Source: Cyanobacteriota bacterium
GTDB taxonomy: Bacteria; Cyanobacteriota; Cyanobacteriia; CACIAM-69d
Assembly (NCBI GenBank): GCA_022402445.1
Contig: JAKRSF010000006.1
Location: 1-64,000, forward strand
Direction: 5' to 3'
DNA: 64,000 nt
Part shown: positions 16,643 to 25,394 of the stretch, piece by piece
Numbering within the stretch: the first letter of the stretch is position 1
Layout of the letters: each line of letters opens with the position of its first letter
The notes under the pieces: generated by a model
What the model was told of the DNA's origin: nothing
Seen by the model: the letters and a program-made list of their open reading frames with translations, nothing else
Databases searched by the model: none
Position numbers and translations under genes: made by a program

Positions 16643-18301
16643 ATGTTTTGCAACCAATGTGAACAAACGGCGGCGGGGCAAGGGTGTCACCAGTGGGGAT
16701 CCTGCGGCAAGAGCCCGGAATTGGCGGCCCTTCAGGATTTGACGATCTATTGCCTGCGCAGTGGGGCGATCGTGGTGCGCCAAGCCCTGGCGGCACGGCT
16801 CGATACCACTGAGTTTGATGGGCTGGCGATCGAGGCCCTGTTTGCCACGTTGACCAATGTGAACTTTGATCCCCGCCGCTTTTTGGCCTATTGCCAGCGG
16901 ATTATTGCCCTGCGCGATGGCCTGAAGGACCGGCTCGCCGCGATCGCGCCCGTCCTGCTGTGGCCTGAACTGGCGAATTTTCCGGGGCCGGTGGGGGATG
17001 ACCTGGACGCGGCGATCGACCTGGGGAAAACCGTCGAACTGCAATTCATTAGCCAAGCGGGCAAGAACGTCGATCACTTCTCCCTGATGCTGACGGTGCT
17101 CTATGGCCTCAAGGGCATGGCCGCCTACGCCTACCACGCGCGGGAGCTGGGCCAGAGCGATCTCCGGGTGGATCAGTTCATCTGGGAAGCCCTCGCAGCC
17201 CTCAACGATCGCGATCGCCCCCTCGATGGCTGGGTGGATTTGGCCCTGCGCCTTGGGGAAGCGAATTTGGTTGCCCTGGAACTGCTCGATCGCGGCAACA
17301 CCACCGCCTTCGGGAACCCCACCCCCACGCCCATCTCCCTCGATCCGGTCCCCGGCAAAGCCCTGCTGGTGTCGGGCCATGACCTGCTGCAACTGCGGAC
17401 CATTCTGGAGCAGACCGTCGGCACGGGGATCAACGTCTACACCCACGGGGAACTGCTGCCCGCCCACGGCTACCCCCTCCTGAAGGGCACCTATCCCCAC
17501 CTGGTGGGCCACTACGGCACCGCGTGGCAGCACCAAACGACGGAATTCGCCAAATTCCCCGGCGCGATCGTCATGACCACCAACTGCCTGATGCCCCCCC
17601 GTGATTCCTACCGCGATCGCGTCTTTTCCGTGGGGGCCGTCGGCTGGCCGGAGATTGTTCACCTCGATGGCACGGACTTTAGCCCCGCGATCGCCCTCGC
17701 CCAATCCCTGCCCGGATTCACGGAACCAGCCCCTACAGAAACGGGCATGGAACCGCGCACCGTCCTGACCGGCTTTGGGCACCACGCCGTCCTCAGCGTC
17801 GCCGATCGCGTCATCGACGCCGTGAAGGGGGGCCGCATCCGCCACTTCTTCCTGGTGGGCGGCTGCGACGGGGCCAACACCGAACGGAGCTACTACAGCG
17901 ACCTCGTGGATCAAATCCCGGACGATTGCATCGTGCTCACCCTCGCCTGCGGTAAATTCCGCTTCTTTGACCGGAAATTGGGCGAAATCGACGGCCTACC
18001 CCGCCTGATGGACGTGGGCCAGTGCAACGACGCCTACAGCGCCATCCAAATCGCGATCGCCCTCGCCAACGCCTTCGGCACGGACGTGAACCACATCCCC
18101 CTGTCCATGATCCTGTCCTGGTATGAGCAGAAGGCCGTCGCCATCCTCCTGAGCCTGCTGCACCTGGGCATCCAAAACATTCGCCTTGGCCCCACCCTGC
18201 CCGCCTTCCTCTCGCCGAATGTCATGGGGCTCCTGGGCGATCGCTACCACCTGATGCCCATCACCACCCCCGAGGCCGACCTGGCCGCCTGCCTTGGCTA
18301 G
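16643..18301 (+). CDS. hcp: hydroxylamine reductase (hybrid cluster protein)
   Basis: A 552-residue Fe-S enzyme that reduces hydroxylamine and, in E. coli, NO. It begins at the usual MFCNQCEQTA. An ATG 30 bases upstream is open but lacks homology. Cys3, Cys6, Cys15 and Cys21 give the C-x2-C-x8-C-x5-C spacing of the Desulfovibrio-type protein rather than the longer E. coli spacing. Later motifs such as YTHGELLPAHGYP, MTTNCLMPP and GGCDGA carry hybrid-cluster ligands. It is divergent from a Crp/Fnr regulator with a shared operator. It is probably induced by low oxygen or nitrosative stress. Confidence 0.95.
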   Translation: MFCNQCEQTAAGQGCHQWGSCGKSPELAALQDLTIYCLRSGAIVVRQALAARLDTTEFDGLAIEALFATLTNVNFDPRRFLAYCQRIIALRDGLKDRLAAIAPVLLWPELANFPGPVGDDLDAAIDLGKTVELQFISQAGKNVDHFSLMLTVLYGLKGMAAYAYHARELGQSDLRVDQFIWEALAALNDRDRPLDGWVDLALRLGEANLVALELLDRGNTTAFGNPTPTPISLDPVPGKALLVSGHDLLQLRTILEQTVGTGINVYTHGELLPAHGYPLLKGTYPHLVGHYGTAWQHQTTEFAKFPGAIVMTTNCLMPPRDSYRDRVFSVGAVGWPEIVHLDGTDFSPAIALAQSLPGFTEPAPTETGMEPRTVLTGFGHHAVLSVADRVIDAVKGGRIRHFFLVGGCDGANTERSYYSDLVDQIPDDCIVLTLACGKFRFFDRKLGEIDGLPRLMDVGQCNDAYSAIQIAIALANAFGTDVNHIPLSMILSWYEQKAVAILLSLLHLGIQNIRLGPTLPAFLSPNVMGLLGDRYHLMPITTPEADLAACLG

Positions 18302-18340
18302 GGATTCATCCGCCCCCTCCACTTCCTAACCTGTAAACCC

Positions 18341-18383
18341 AAATGCACCGCAGCCTATTTTATTGATGGGTTGCGGTGCGTTT
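18341..18383. terminator. terminator between convergent hcp and NYN gene
   Basis: AAATGCACCGCAGCC (18341-18355) pairs with GGTTGCGGTGCGTTT (18369-18383) with two wobble pairs. It sits 40 bases after hcp and 19 bases after the stop of the opposing gene, and A and T runs flank it in both directions. Confidence 0.65.
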
Positions 18384-18401
18384 CCATAGGAATTGGGAAT
18401 T

Positions 18402-19142
18402 TTAGGGATTGGCGCGGCGATCGCGCACAAACACCTGCAACCCCTGGCGACGCACCTCAAATAAATCGATCGCATTCACCAGATCCAGCAATTTTCGATA
18501 GCCATAATTGCGCGAATCAAAGGACGCCTGATTAGAAATAAACTGGCCCATCGTCCCCAGATCCGCCCAGCCATCCTCCCCCTGGGCATTGTCGATCGCC
18601 CCGCGCAGCAGCTTAATCAACTTCGCATCCCCCTTCATCTCGCGGCCCGTCTTGCGGATGGGGGCCGAGCCACTCTTCTCCGTTTTGGGGGCATCCTCCA
18701 GCTCCTCGCCCAGGGCATTGAGATCTAGGAACCGGGAGCAGGCATTGACGAACGGCGCAGGGGTTTTTTGCTCCCCAAACCCATAGACCCGCACCCCATT
18801 CGCCAGCACCCGCATTACCAGCGGCGTAAAGTCACAGTCGCTCGACACGATCGCCAAAATGTCGAACTTTTCCTCATGGAGGAGATCCATCGCATCGATC
18901 ACCAGGGCCATGTCCGTCGCATTTTTGCCCTTGGTTAAGTCAAACTGCTGCACCGGCTGAATGGCGTACTCATGCAAAATCTGCTCCCACTTCTGGAGGG
19001 TCGCATTTTTCCAGTTGCCGTAGGCGCGGCGGATATTGGTGACCCCATCCTTAGATAACTCCGTCAAGATGGGCTGGAATTTGGCGGCGGGGGCATTGTC
19101 CGCGTCAATCAGCAGGGCAATGCGGCTGGAACGATCGCTCAT
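18402..19142 (-). CDS. NYN-domain (LabA/DUF88) RNase-like protein with LOTUS-type C-terminus
   Basis: A 246-residue protein starting at MSDRSSRIALLIDADNAPA. The NYN (PIN-like) domain has acidic residues in LLIDADN and VSSDCDFTPLV, the expected metal and catalytic positions of a nuclease. The C-terminal part (about 165-240), with FISNQASFDSRNYGYRKLLD, resembles OST-HTH/LOTUS RNA-binding domains. This NYN-plus-LOTUS layout is known in bacteria, and Synechococcus LabA, a clock-output protein, has a NYN domain. The true substrate is unknown. The frame stays open 54 codons upstream, but that part has no homology. Confidence 0.82.
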   Translation of the reverse strand: MSDRSSRIALLIDADNAPAAKFQPILTELSKDGVTNIRRAYGNWKNATLQKWEQILHEYAIQPVQQFDLTKGKNATDMALVIDAMDLLHEEKFDILAIVSSDCDFTPLVMRVLANGVRVYGFGEQKTPAPFVNACSRFLDLNALGEELEDAPKTEKSGSAPIRKTGREMKGDAKLIKLLRGAIDNAQGEDGWADLGTMGQFISNQASFDSRNYGYRKLLDLVNAIDLFEVRRQGLQVFVRDRRANP

Positions 19143-19383
19143 GGGGTGGGGGCAGGTGGGGGACGACTCGCCTTGGGTTGTAGCAACTCCTGGGGTGGGG
19201 CGCAATTGGTCCGGGGTCGAGTTTGCGAGGATTGGGGGAGGATTGGGGCAAAGAATGGACCTTGCCCTGGGAAATTCTGCCCCCCGCGCCCTTAGGATTA
19301 GCAAGACAACCTACAATGAGAACCGCCTAGGCTCGGTCGATCCCGACGAGTCCTGGCAGTGCCGAGCGCTCGACTGAGGACAT

Positions 19384-20982
19384 ATGGATTTTTCAACCGT
19401 AGCTTCCCAGCTCAATGCTTGGACGATCTTGCCCGAAGGCATCGTGATTCTCACCTTGATTGCGGTGCTGCTCGTCGATCTCATCGTCGGGCGATCGTCC
19501 GTCCGCTGGACCCCCTACCTAGCCATTGCTGGTCTGTTCGGCGCGATCGCGGCCCTGTGGCTACAGTGGGCCCCGCCGGATCCCGTTGCCTTCCTGGGGA
19601 GTTTTAGTAGCGATCCCCTCAGTACCCTGTTCCGGGGCATCATCGCCCTGTCCTCCGCGATCGCCATCACCATGTCGATCACCTACGTGGAGCGGACGGG
19701 AACAGCCCTGGGGGAATTCCTGGTGATTTTGCTGACGGCGACGGTCGGCGGCATGTTTTTGTCCGGGGCGAATGAACTGGTGATGGTGTTCGTGGCCCTG
19801 GAAACGTTGAGTATTTCGTCCTATCTGCTGACGGGCTACATGAAGCGGGATCCGCGATCAAATGAAGCGGCCCTGAAATATCTCCTCATCGGTGCGTCGA
19901 GCTCGGCGATTTTTCTCTATGGGGCGTCGCTGCTCTATGGGCTCTCGGGGGGCGAAACCCGCTTAGATCATTTGGCCGCTGCGATCGTTAGTTCCGGTGA
20001 TCGCCCGCCCCTGGCGTTGGTGGTGGCCCTGGTGTTTGTGGTGGCTGGTATCGCGTTCAAGATTTCCGCCGTGCCGTTCCACCAATGGACGCCGGACGTG
20101 TATGAGGGATCGCCGACGCCGGTGGTGGCTTTCCTGTCCGTCGGGTCCAAGGCGGCGGGATTTGCCCTGGCGGTGCGGCTGCTGGTGACGGCCTTCCCGC
20201 TGGTGTCGGAGCAGTGGCACTTCGTGTTCACGGCATTGGCGATTTTGAGTATGGTGCTGGGGAACGTGGTGGCCCTGGCCCAGACCAGCATGAAGCGCAT
20301 GTTGGCCTACTCGTCCATTGGTCAGGCGGGCTTTGTGACCATCGGCCTGCTGGCGGGGACGACGGATGGCTATGCCAGTACGGTGTTTTATCTGCTGGTG
20401 TACCTGTTCATGAATTTGGGCGGGTTTGCCTGCATCATTCTGTTCTCCCTGCGGACGGGGACGGATGAGATTAGTGAATATTCGGGCCTGTACCAGAAGG
20501 ATCCGCTGCTGACCCTGTGTTTGAGTATTGCGTTGCTGTCGTTGGGGGGGATTCCGCCGCTGGCGGGCTTCTTCGGCAAGATCTACCTGTTCTGGGTGGG
20601 CTGGCAGGCGGGGCTGTATACCCTGGTGCTGGTGGGGCTGCTGACGAGTGTGGTGTCGATTTACTACTACATTCGTGTGGTCAAGATGATGGTGGTCAAG
20701 GAGCCCCAGGAAATGTCGGAGGCGGTGAAGAATTATCCGGCGATCGACTGGTCGGTGCCGGGATTGCAGCCCCTGCGGTTTGGTCTGGTGGTGGCGACGA
20801 TCGCGACGTCGCTGGCGGGGATTTTGTCCAATCCGCTGTTCACGATCGCCAATGATTCGGTGGTCCGCACGCCGATTTTGCAGGCGTCGTTGATGGTGGC
20901 GTCGCCGGTGTCGAGTGTTCCTGATGCTGGGGTGACGGTGGCGGACGCGATCGCGCCGGAGGAGTCGGTGATCGTTCCCTAG
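19384..20982 (+). CDS. ndhB: NAD(P)H-quinone oxidoreductase chain 2
   Basis: A 532-residue antiporter-like membrane subunit of NDH-1. About 14 helices and the family motifs are present: [28 protein letters not shown] and [20 protein letters not shown]. The length and the start [19 protein letters not shown] are typical of cyanobacterial NdhB. TACAAT at 19312-19317 is a possible -10 box, leaving a leader of about 60 nt. The gene stands alone; other ndh genes are scattered, as is usual in cyanobacteria. Confidence 0.95.
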   Translation: MDFSTVASQLNAWTILPEGIVILTLIAVLLVDLIVGRSSVRWTPYLAIAGLFGAIAALWLQWAPPDPVAFLGSFSSDPLSTLFRGIIALSSAIAITMSITYVERTGTALGEFLVILLTATVGGMFLSGANELVMVFVALETLSISSYLLTGYMKRDPRSNEAALKYLLIGASSSAIFLYGASLLYGLSGGETRLDHLAAAIVSSGDRPPLALVVALVFVVAGIAFKISAVPFHQWTPDVYEGSPTPVVAFLSVGSKAAGFALAVRLLVTAFPLVSEQWHFVFTALAILSMVLGNVVALAQTSMKRMLAYSSIGQAGFVTIGLLAGTTDGYASTVFYLLVYLFMNLGGFACIILFSLRTGTDEISEYSGLYQKDPLLTLCLSIALLSLGGIPPLAGFFGKIYLFWVGWQAGLYTLVLVGLLTSVVSIYYYIRVVKMMVVKEPQEMSEAVKNYPAIDWSVPGLQPLRFGLVVATIATSLAGILSNPLFTIANDSVVRTPILQASLMVASPVSSVPDAGVTVADAIAPEESVIVP

Positions 20983-21023
20983 GGCGGTGCAGGCTCTCAA
21001 TACCAATCCATCTCAAACTAGAT

Positions 21024-21069
21024 AAAAACCAAGGCCGACAGCGCGATCGCGCTGTCGGCCTTGGTTTTT
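21024..21069. terminator. 46-bp perfect palindromic terminator centred on HIP1
   Basis: A perfect palindrome from 21024 to 21069. Its arms begin with AAAAACCAAGGCCGACAGCG and meet at a central GCGATCGC. The A run on one side and the T run on the other make it a bidirectional terminator. It separates convergent ndhB and the NTF2-like gene. Confidence 0.85.
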
Positions 21070-21092
21070 GGGGTTGATGGGGGCAACCGTGC

Positions 21093-21518
21093 CTAGCGCA
21101 GGAGCGGGCTGCCGTGGTGGTGGATCAAGTACCAGCGGCCCCCCATGTGCTCGAAGAGGTTCGTGGCGATCGATTGGGCCTTGAACCGCTTGCGGCCATT
21201 AACTTGCAGGATGGTTTCTAGGGTGACGACATAGCCAAAACAGCCGTTGACCTGGCTGGAGATCGGGTCGATTTCCACCTCCAGGTAGCTAATGTTTTGG
21301 AAAATCGTGCCCCAGGAGGTGCGGATGCTGTCCCATCCCTGGAGGGCGGCGCGGCCCGGATGGATGCACAGGACATCGGTGCCAGCGGACCAGATTTGGC
21401 CCATGGCGTCGAGGTCTTTGCGCTCGAAGGCTCGATAAAAGTCTTCGTTGGCACTGAGTAGGCTCCGGCGATCGCGGCCCGCAGCGGTGGGGGGCGGTTC
21501 AGGGCTAGGGTGGTTCAT
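21093..21518 (-). CDS. SnoaL/NTF2-like protein (DUF4440-type)
   Basis: A protein of about 141 residues with the cone-shaped NTF2 fold. It has NEDFYRAFERKDLDAMGQIW at the front and a C-terminal FKAQSIATNLFEHMGGRWYLIHHHGS. This pattern is common in small bacterial proteins of the SnoaL_3 or DUF4440 type, whose roles vary (isomerase, hydrolase, stress or binding protein). ATG 21518 is chosen because the conserved region starts soon after it. The promoter is probably shared with the divergent gene at 21655. Confidence 0.75.
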   Translation of the reverse strand: MNHPSPEPPPTAAGRDRRSLLSANEDFYRAFERKDLDAMGQIWSAGTDVLCIHPGRAALQGWDSIRTSWGTIFQNISYLEVEIDPISSQVNGCFGYVVTLETILQVNGRKRFKAQSIATNLFEHMGGRWYLIHHHGSPLLR

Positions 21519-21654
21519 GGGGGATGGCCGTTGAAATGAAGGATGGGTCACGGTCGGCGGAAGCGATTCAGCAATTGGGCCGGGGGCGGGGGGCGATCGC
21601 CCCTTGGGGAGGCCGAGCTGCCAATGGTGTGCATTGAAAACGGGGAAAGAAATC

Positions 21655-22512
21655 ATGGATCAAAGGCGGGTAACAATTTTGGGCTGTGGCTATGGGGGAC
21701 GCGCGGCGATCGCGCCCCTGCGGGCGGCGGGCTATGGCCTGACGGTGACCACCACTTCACCGGACAAGCTGCCTGGGTTGACGGCGTTGCTTGCGGCGGC
21801 GGGGGGATCCGGGGCCGATCGCGCCCAGGTGGCCCATGGTGACGACCCCGATTCGGTGGCCCGCGCGATCGCGGACAGCCACGCGGTGATCCTGACCGTC
21901 GGGGCCAAGGGCAAGGACGATTACCGGCGGGCGTACCTGCAAACGGCCCAAACCCTCGCGGCCCTGGTGCCTCGCCATCCGCAAATTCAGCAGATTATCT
22001 ACACCGGCAGCTATGCGGTCTACGGCGATCGCGACGGTGCCTGGGTGGACGAGGACACCCCCCCGCAGCCGGCCAACCCCAACGGCGAAATCCTCCTGGC
22101 GACCGAGCAGACCCTGGCCGCGATCGCCACCCCCGAGCGCCGCGTATGCATATTTCGCCTGGGGGGCATCTGCGGGCCGGGGCGCGAAATCGTCAAAATT
22201 TTCCGCACCTATGCCGGCACCACCCGACCGGGCAGCGGCGGTGACTGGAGCAACTGGATCCACCTGGACGACATCGTGGGCGCGATCGCCTTTGCCCTGG
22301 AGCGGCGGCTGGACGGCATTTATAACCTGGTCCATGACCGCCCCGAAACCCAGAAAGACCTGTTGGAACGTACTTTTCATCAGCATGGGTTAGATCCGGT
22401 GAACTGGAATCCGACCGAAGCGGGGCCGCTGCGCCCCTACAACGCCCGGGTCTCGAACGAAAAACTCAAGGCGGCGGGCTATCGCTTCCGCCATGCCACC
22501 ATCCCGATTTGA
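21655..22512 (+). CDS. NAD(P)-binding SDR/epimerase-like protein
   Basis: A 285-residue extended short-chain-dehydrogenase-like protein. The Rossmann motif is GCGYGGRA near residue 9, and YTGSYAVYGDRDGAW carries the tyrosine-bearing segment of the family. FRLGGICGPGRE and NWIHLDDIVGAI are typical of the YeeP/YbjT-like epimerase group. GGGGAAAG precedes the ATG at 21655. The substrate is unknown. It is divergent from the NTF2-like gene. Confidence 0.82.
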   Translation: MDQRRVTILGCGYGGRAAIAPLRAAGYGLTVTTTSPDKLPGLTALLAAAGGSGADRAQVAHGDDPDSVARAIADSHAVILTVGAKGKDDYRRAYLQTAQTLAALVPRHPQIQQIIYTGSYAVYGDRDGAWVDEDTPPQPANPNGEILLATEQTLAAIATPERRVCIFRLGGICGPGREIVKIFRTYAGTTRPGSGGDWSNWIHLDDIVGAIAFALERRLDGIYNLVHDRPETQKDLLERTFHQHGLDPVNWNPTEAGPLRPYNARVSNEKLKAAGYRFRHATIPI

Positions 22513-22606
22513 TCTGAGATCCGTTGTGGGCCGCCGACTCCCCTGGGCGGGGGATTGGTCACAGACGGATTTGACATCAGTGCGCGATCGCGGCGGGTGG
22601 CCATGG

Positions 22607-22822
22607 CTAAAACACCTCCGGATCAAGCTGCACCAGCCCCGCCCGAGTGAGGTTGCCAATGGCCTCCTGGATGCGCTCCTGAGACAGGGACAGGCAGACC
22701 GCCAGCGATCGACTATCCACCGATCGCCCCGCCAAAGACAGGTGCAACACCAGTTCCAAAACCTTCTGCTCCGTGGGGTTGAGTTCGTACTGCATCCGTT
22801 TGCCCGTGCGTTGACCAGTCAT
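22607..22822 (-). CDS. small winged-helix protein
   Basis: A 71-residue, probably DNA-binding protein. The frame continues upstream to 23308, but only the part from MTGQRTGKRMQYELNPTEQK onward looks like protein. Three helices and a turn (VDSRSLAVCLSLSQERIQEA, then GNLTRAGLVQLD) fit a minimal winged helix. It may be a conserved cyanobacterial protein of unknown function. It is convergent with the epimerase gene. Confidence 0.6.
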   Translation of the reverse strand: MTGQRTGKRMQYELNPTEQKVLELVLHLSLAGRSVDSRSLAVCLSLSQERIQEAIGNLTRAGLVQLDPEVF

Positions 22823-23174
22823 GGGGAAATGTCCTCCGGGGGTGCTAGGGGATTGGGTCGGGGGCTGGGGCGAGGGGCTCAAAAACCGCCGCCGCCGTGC
22901 AGTCATAGAATCCCGCGAATCCCAAGGGAGTGCGGCGATCGCGACCGTGCTTGCCCCGTGAGCTTTCGGGCGTTTCTGGGCGATCGCAACGGCCCCCCCC
23001 CGCGATCGCAACCGACCTCCCCCTGCGATCGCGATCGCACCCCATTCCCCCCTCGACCCCGCCCCCGCCCCAAGGCCCATCCCCAAAGGCCCGCCCCTGT
23101 GTACAATCGCCATGGCGCGCCTGCCCGCTGCCCCGCCGCGATCGCCCGCCGTTTTTGCCCCATTCCCTGACGCC
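22823..23174. other. intergenic region with a dense HIP1 cluster
   Basis: No gene is seen. At least five GCGATCGC octamers, two of them overlapping, lie between about 22935 and 23040 beside long C runs. Frames across this DNA are low-complexity and repeat the same dipeptides, so they are not treated as genes. Confidence 0.5.
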
Positions 23175-24260
23175 ATGGCCCCCAACGACACTTCCTTCAG
23201 CGCCGCTCCCCCAACCCCGGAAACGGACCCAGAGCGCCTAGAACGGGCCATTCTGAGCCGTTTACTGAGCTGGCAAACCATGCGCGGCGAGGTCACGTTC
23301 CCCTGCATTCCCGCCCTGGCCGATCGCTACACCCAGCAGGTGCAGGGCCTCGCGCGGACCCTGGGGCAACCCTTTGATGCGGCGGCCCTGGAGCGGCTGC
23401 GGACCCTGGTGGCCCAGCGGCTGGAGGAGGGCTATGCGGCGTCGCCCTATTCCCAACTGCTGGTGCGCTACCAAACGGTGCCCGGTCCGGAGCCGCAACT
23501 GTCCTGGAAGGTGGAAACGGTGGTGGTGTCCTCCGAGCAGCAGGCCCGCCACTTTTTGCGCTACCGGCCGCCCGAGGTCCATGATCGCTACCCGGACGCG
23601 AAGGTGGAGGCGATCGCGGCGACGCTGGGCGATCCTGAAAATGCGCCGATTTTGGACGTGGGGGCCGGTCCGGGGCGCAATGCGATCGCCCTGGCGCGGC
23701 GGGGCCATCCGGTGGTGGCGATCGAGCCCAATGGGGCCATGGCCCAACAGTTGCGGACGATGGTGGAGCGATCGGGCCAGACGGTGCAGATCCTGGAGCG
23801 CAATATCCTCGATGGGGAGTTTGACCTGGCCCGCGATCGCTACGGGGCGATTCTGCTGACGGGGGTGGTGCCCTATTTTGACCAGGTGGATCAGTTGCGG
23901 CTCCTGTTCCAGAAGCTGGCCCCGGCGTTGCGTCCGGGGGGCTTGCTGCTGTTCGATGCCTTTGTGGGGGTCGAGGGGTGGGTGCCGACGCGGCTGGTGC
24001 GGGAGTGGGGGCGGGTGACGGATGCCTATCCCCTGGCCATGTCGGAGCTGGCGGCGGCGATCGCGGGGCTGCCCCTGGTGCTGGTGTCCGACGAGGATGC
24101 CCTGGCCTATGAGCGCGAGCACCTGAGCCCGGAAGCGCGTCAGGCTCGCCCCTGGTTTGATCGCTGGGCCTCCGCCAGTCGCCTGTTCCAGCTACCGGGC
24201 GATCGCGTGCCCCCCGTGTCCCTGCGCTGGCGGGTCTATGAACGATCCAGCCAGTCGTGA
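23175..24260 (+). CDS. class I SAM-dependent methyltransferase
   Basis: A 361-residue protein. An N-terminal helical region of about 130 residues precedes a Rossmann methyltransferase domain. Motif I is ILDVGAGPGRNAIALARRGH, followed by the acidic loop VAIEPN and by LRPGGLLLFDAF near motif III. ATG 23175 (MAPNDTSFS) is preferred over an upstream ATG at 23112 that would add low-complexity residues. The substrate is not predictable. The hydrolase gene follows after 38 bases and may be co-transcribed. Confidence 0.82.
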   Translation: MAPNDTSFSAAPPTPETDPERLERAILSRLLSWQTMRGEVTFPCIPALADRYTQQVQGLARTLGQPFDAAALERLRTLVAQRLEEGYAASPYSQLLVRYQTVPGPEPQLSWKVETVVVSSEQQARHFLRYRPPEVHDRYPDAKVEAIAATLGDPENAPILDVGAGPGRNAIALARRGHPVVAIEPNGAMAQQLRTMVERSGQTVQILERNILDGEFDLARDRYGAILLTGVVPYFDQVDQLRLLFQKLAPALRPGGLLLFDAFVGVEGWVPTRLVREWGRVTDAYPLAMSELAAAIAGLPLVLVSDEDALAYEREHLSPEARQARPWFDRWASASRLFQLPGDRVPPVSLRWRVYERSSQS

Positions 24261-24298
24261 CCCAATCTGGCCGTTAACCGCAGTCAATTTTCCCAGCC

Positions 24299-25147
24299 AT
24301 GGCCTTGACCCCTGAACGACGCATTCTGACCGTTGATGGCCTTGCCCTGGCCGCGTGGCACTGGCGATCGCCCGGAAAACCGGCGGTGCTGCTGCTCCAC
24401 GGCCTCGGGGACTGCGGGGCCACCTGGCGGGGCGTGGGCGATCGCCTGGGGGGGCGCTATGACGTGGTGGCGCTGGATCTGCTGGGCCACGGGGACAGCG
24501 ATAAACCCACGGACCCGGCGGCCTATGGCTTTGAGGCGGTGATCGGTTGGCTGGAGGGGGCGATCGCGCAGTTGGGCTGGTCCCAATTCCATGGGGTCGG
24601 CCATTCCCTCTCGGGCAAAATTCTGCCGGTGTGGGCGCGATCGCGGCCCGAAGCATTCCTGAGCCTGACCCTGGTGGACCCGTTTTTTATCAATGCCATG
24701 CCCAGTTGGCTGGGGCTCACCTTTCCGCTGCTTTATCGCACCTTGCCCTTCCTAAAACTCTTGGGGCCATTCCCCAGCCGCGAGGCCGCCGAAGCCTGCG
24801 CGCGATCGCTGCGCCAATACGCCGACTGGACGCCCCTGCAACGGCAAGCCCTCGCGGACAATCTTGAACAAAAGCCCGACGGCACCTGGGGCAGCAAACT
24901 CGCGATCGCGGCCCGGAACGGCTTTTTTCGCGAATCCATGCGGGTGGCGGGCCTCACCGACGCGATCGCCATCCCCAGCCTGCTGGTGTTGCCGGAACAG
25001 GGGCTCAACCGCAGCGACTTTCAACTGGCCCCCTGCCGCCAATACCTCACTAACCTCACGGAAGTGCGCGTCCCCGGCAACCACTGGCCCTTTTTAATGG
25101 ATCCAGACGCCTTTACAAACGCCCTGATCCACTTCTGGGAAGGTTGA
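24299..25147 (+). CDS. alpha/beta hydrolase
   Basis: A 282-residue alpha/beta-hydrolase-fold protein. The oxyanion motif is LLLHGLGD, the nucleophile elbow is GHSLSG with Ser103, and the last catalytic residue is probably His262 in VPGNHWPF. A helical lid region lies between about 125 and 200. It has no signal peptide. Esterase, lipase or C-C hydrolase activity is possible. It lies 38 bases after the methyltransferase gene on the same strand. Confidence 0.85.
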   Translation: MALTPERRILTVDGLALAAWHWRSPGKPAVLLLHGLGDCGATWRGVGDRLGGRYDVVALDLLGHGDSDKPTDPAAYGFEAVIGWLEGAIAQLGWSQFHGVGHSLSGKILPVWARSRPEAFLSLTLVDPFFINAMPSWLGLTFPLLYRTLPFLKLLGPFPSREAAEACARSLRQYADWTPLQRQALADNLEQKPDGTWGSKLAIAARNGFFRESMRVAGLTDAIAIPSLLVLPEQGLNRSDFQLAPCRQYLTNLTEVRVPGNHWPFLMDPDAFTNALIHFWEG

Positions 25148-25240
25148 TTGAGCCACGCAAAAAACAACTAAGGCAAGGGACTTAGGGGGCGTCGTCAAAT
25201 GGCCTACAACCCTTACGGTCTCGTCCTCTTAACCGATCAA

Positions 25241-25394
25241 CCGTAGGGGCGGGGTTTCCCCGCCCAGCCCCCGCGATCCCTGGTATGCCCAAGGTTGAGG
25301 TTTCCCCGCCCAGCCCCCGCGATCCCTGGTATGCCCAAGGTTAAGCGGGTTTGGGATGGCCGGTCGGGCGAGGGTTGGGAGACCCAACCCCTAC
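25241..25394 (-). repeat. cluster of dispersed hairpin repeats with 42-bp direct repeat
   Basis: A copy of the 5.67-kb element lies in reverse orientation at 25241-25283. Part of it is duplicated: 25255-25296 and 25301-25342 are identical over 42 bp, with a 46-bp period. A divergent plus-orientation copy at 25372-25394 has stem GGGTTGGG-AGA-CCCAACCC followed by CTAC. The first three bases of CTAC form the stop codon (reverse strand) of the next gene. Confidence 0.85.

Noticed and set aside
16634-17914. 426-residue open frame opposite hcp
   Set aside because: hcp is unmistakable on the plus strand, and the antisense protein has no recognisable domain.
22823-23308. Upstream extension of the small winged-helix gene (to 233 residues)
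   Set aside because: The extra part crosses a HIP1/C-run cluster, is low-complexity and overlaps the methyltransferase start. Only the last 71 residues look real.
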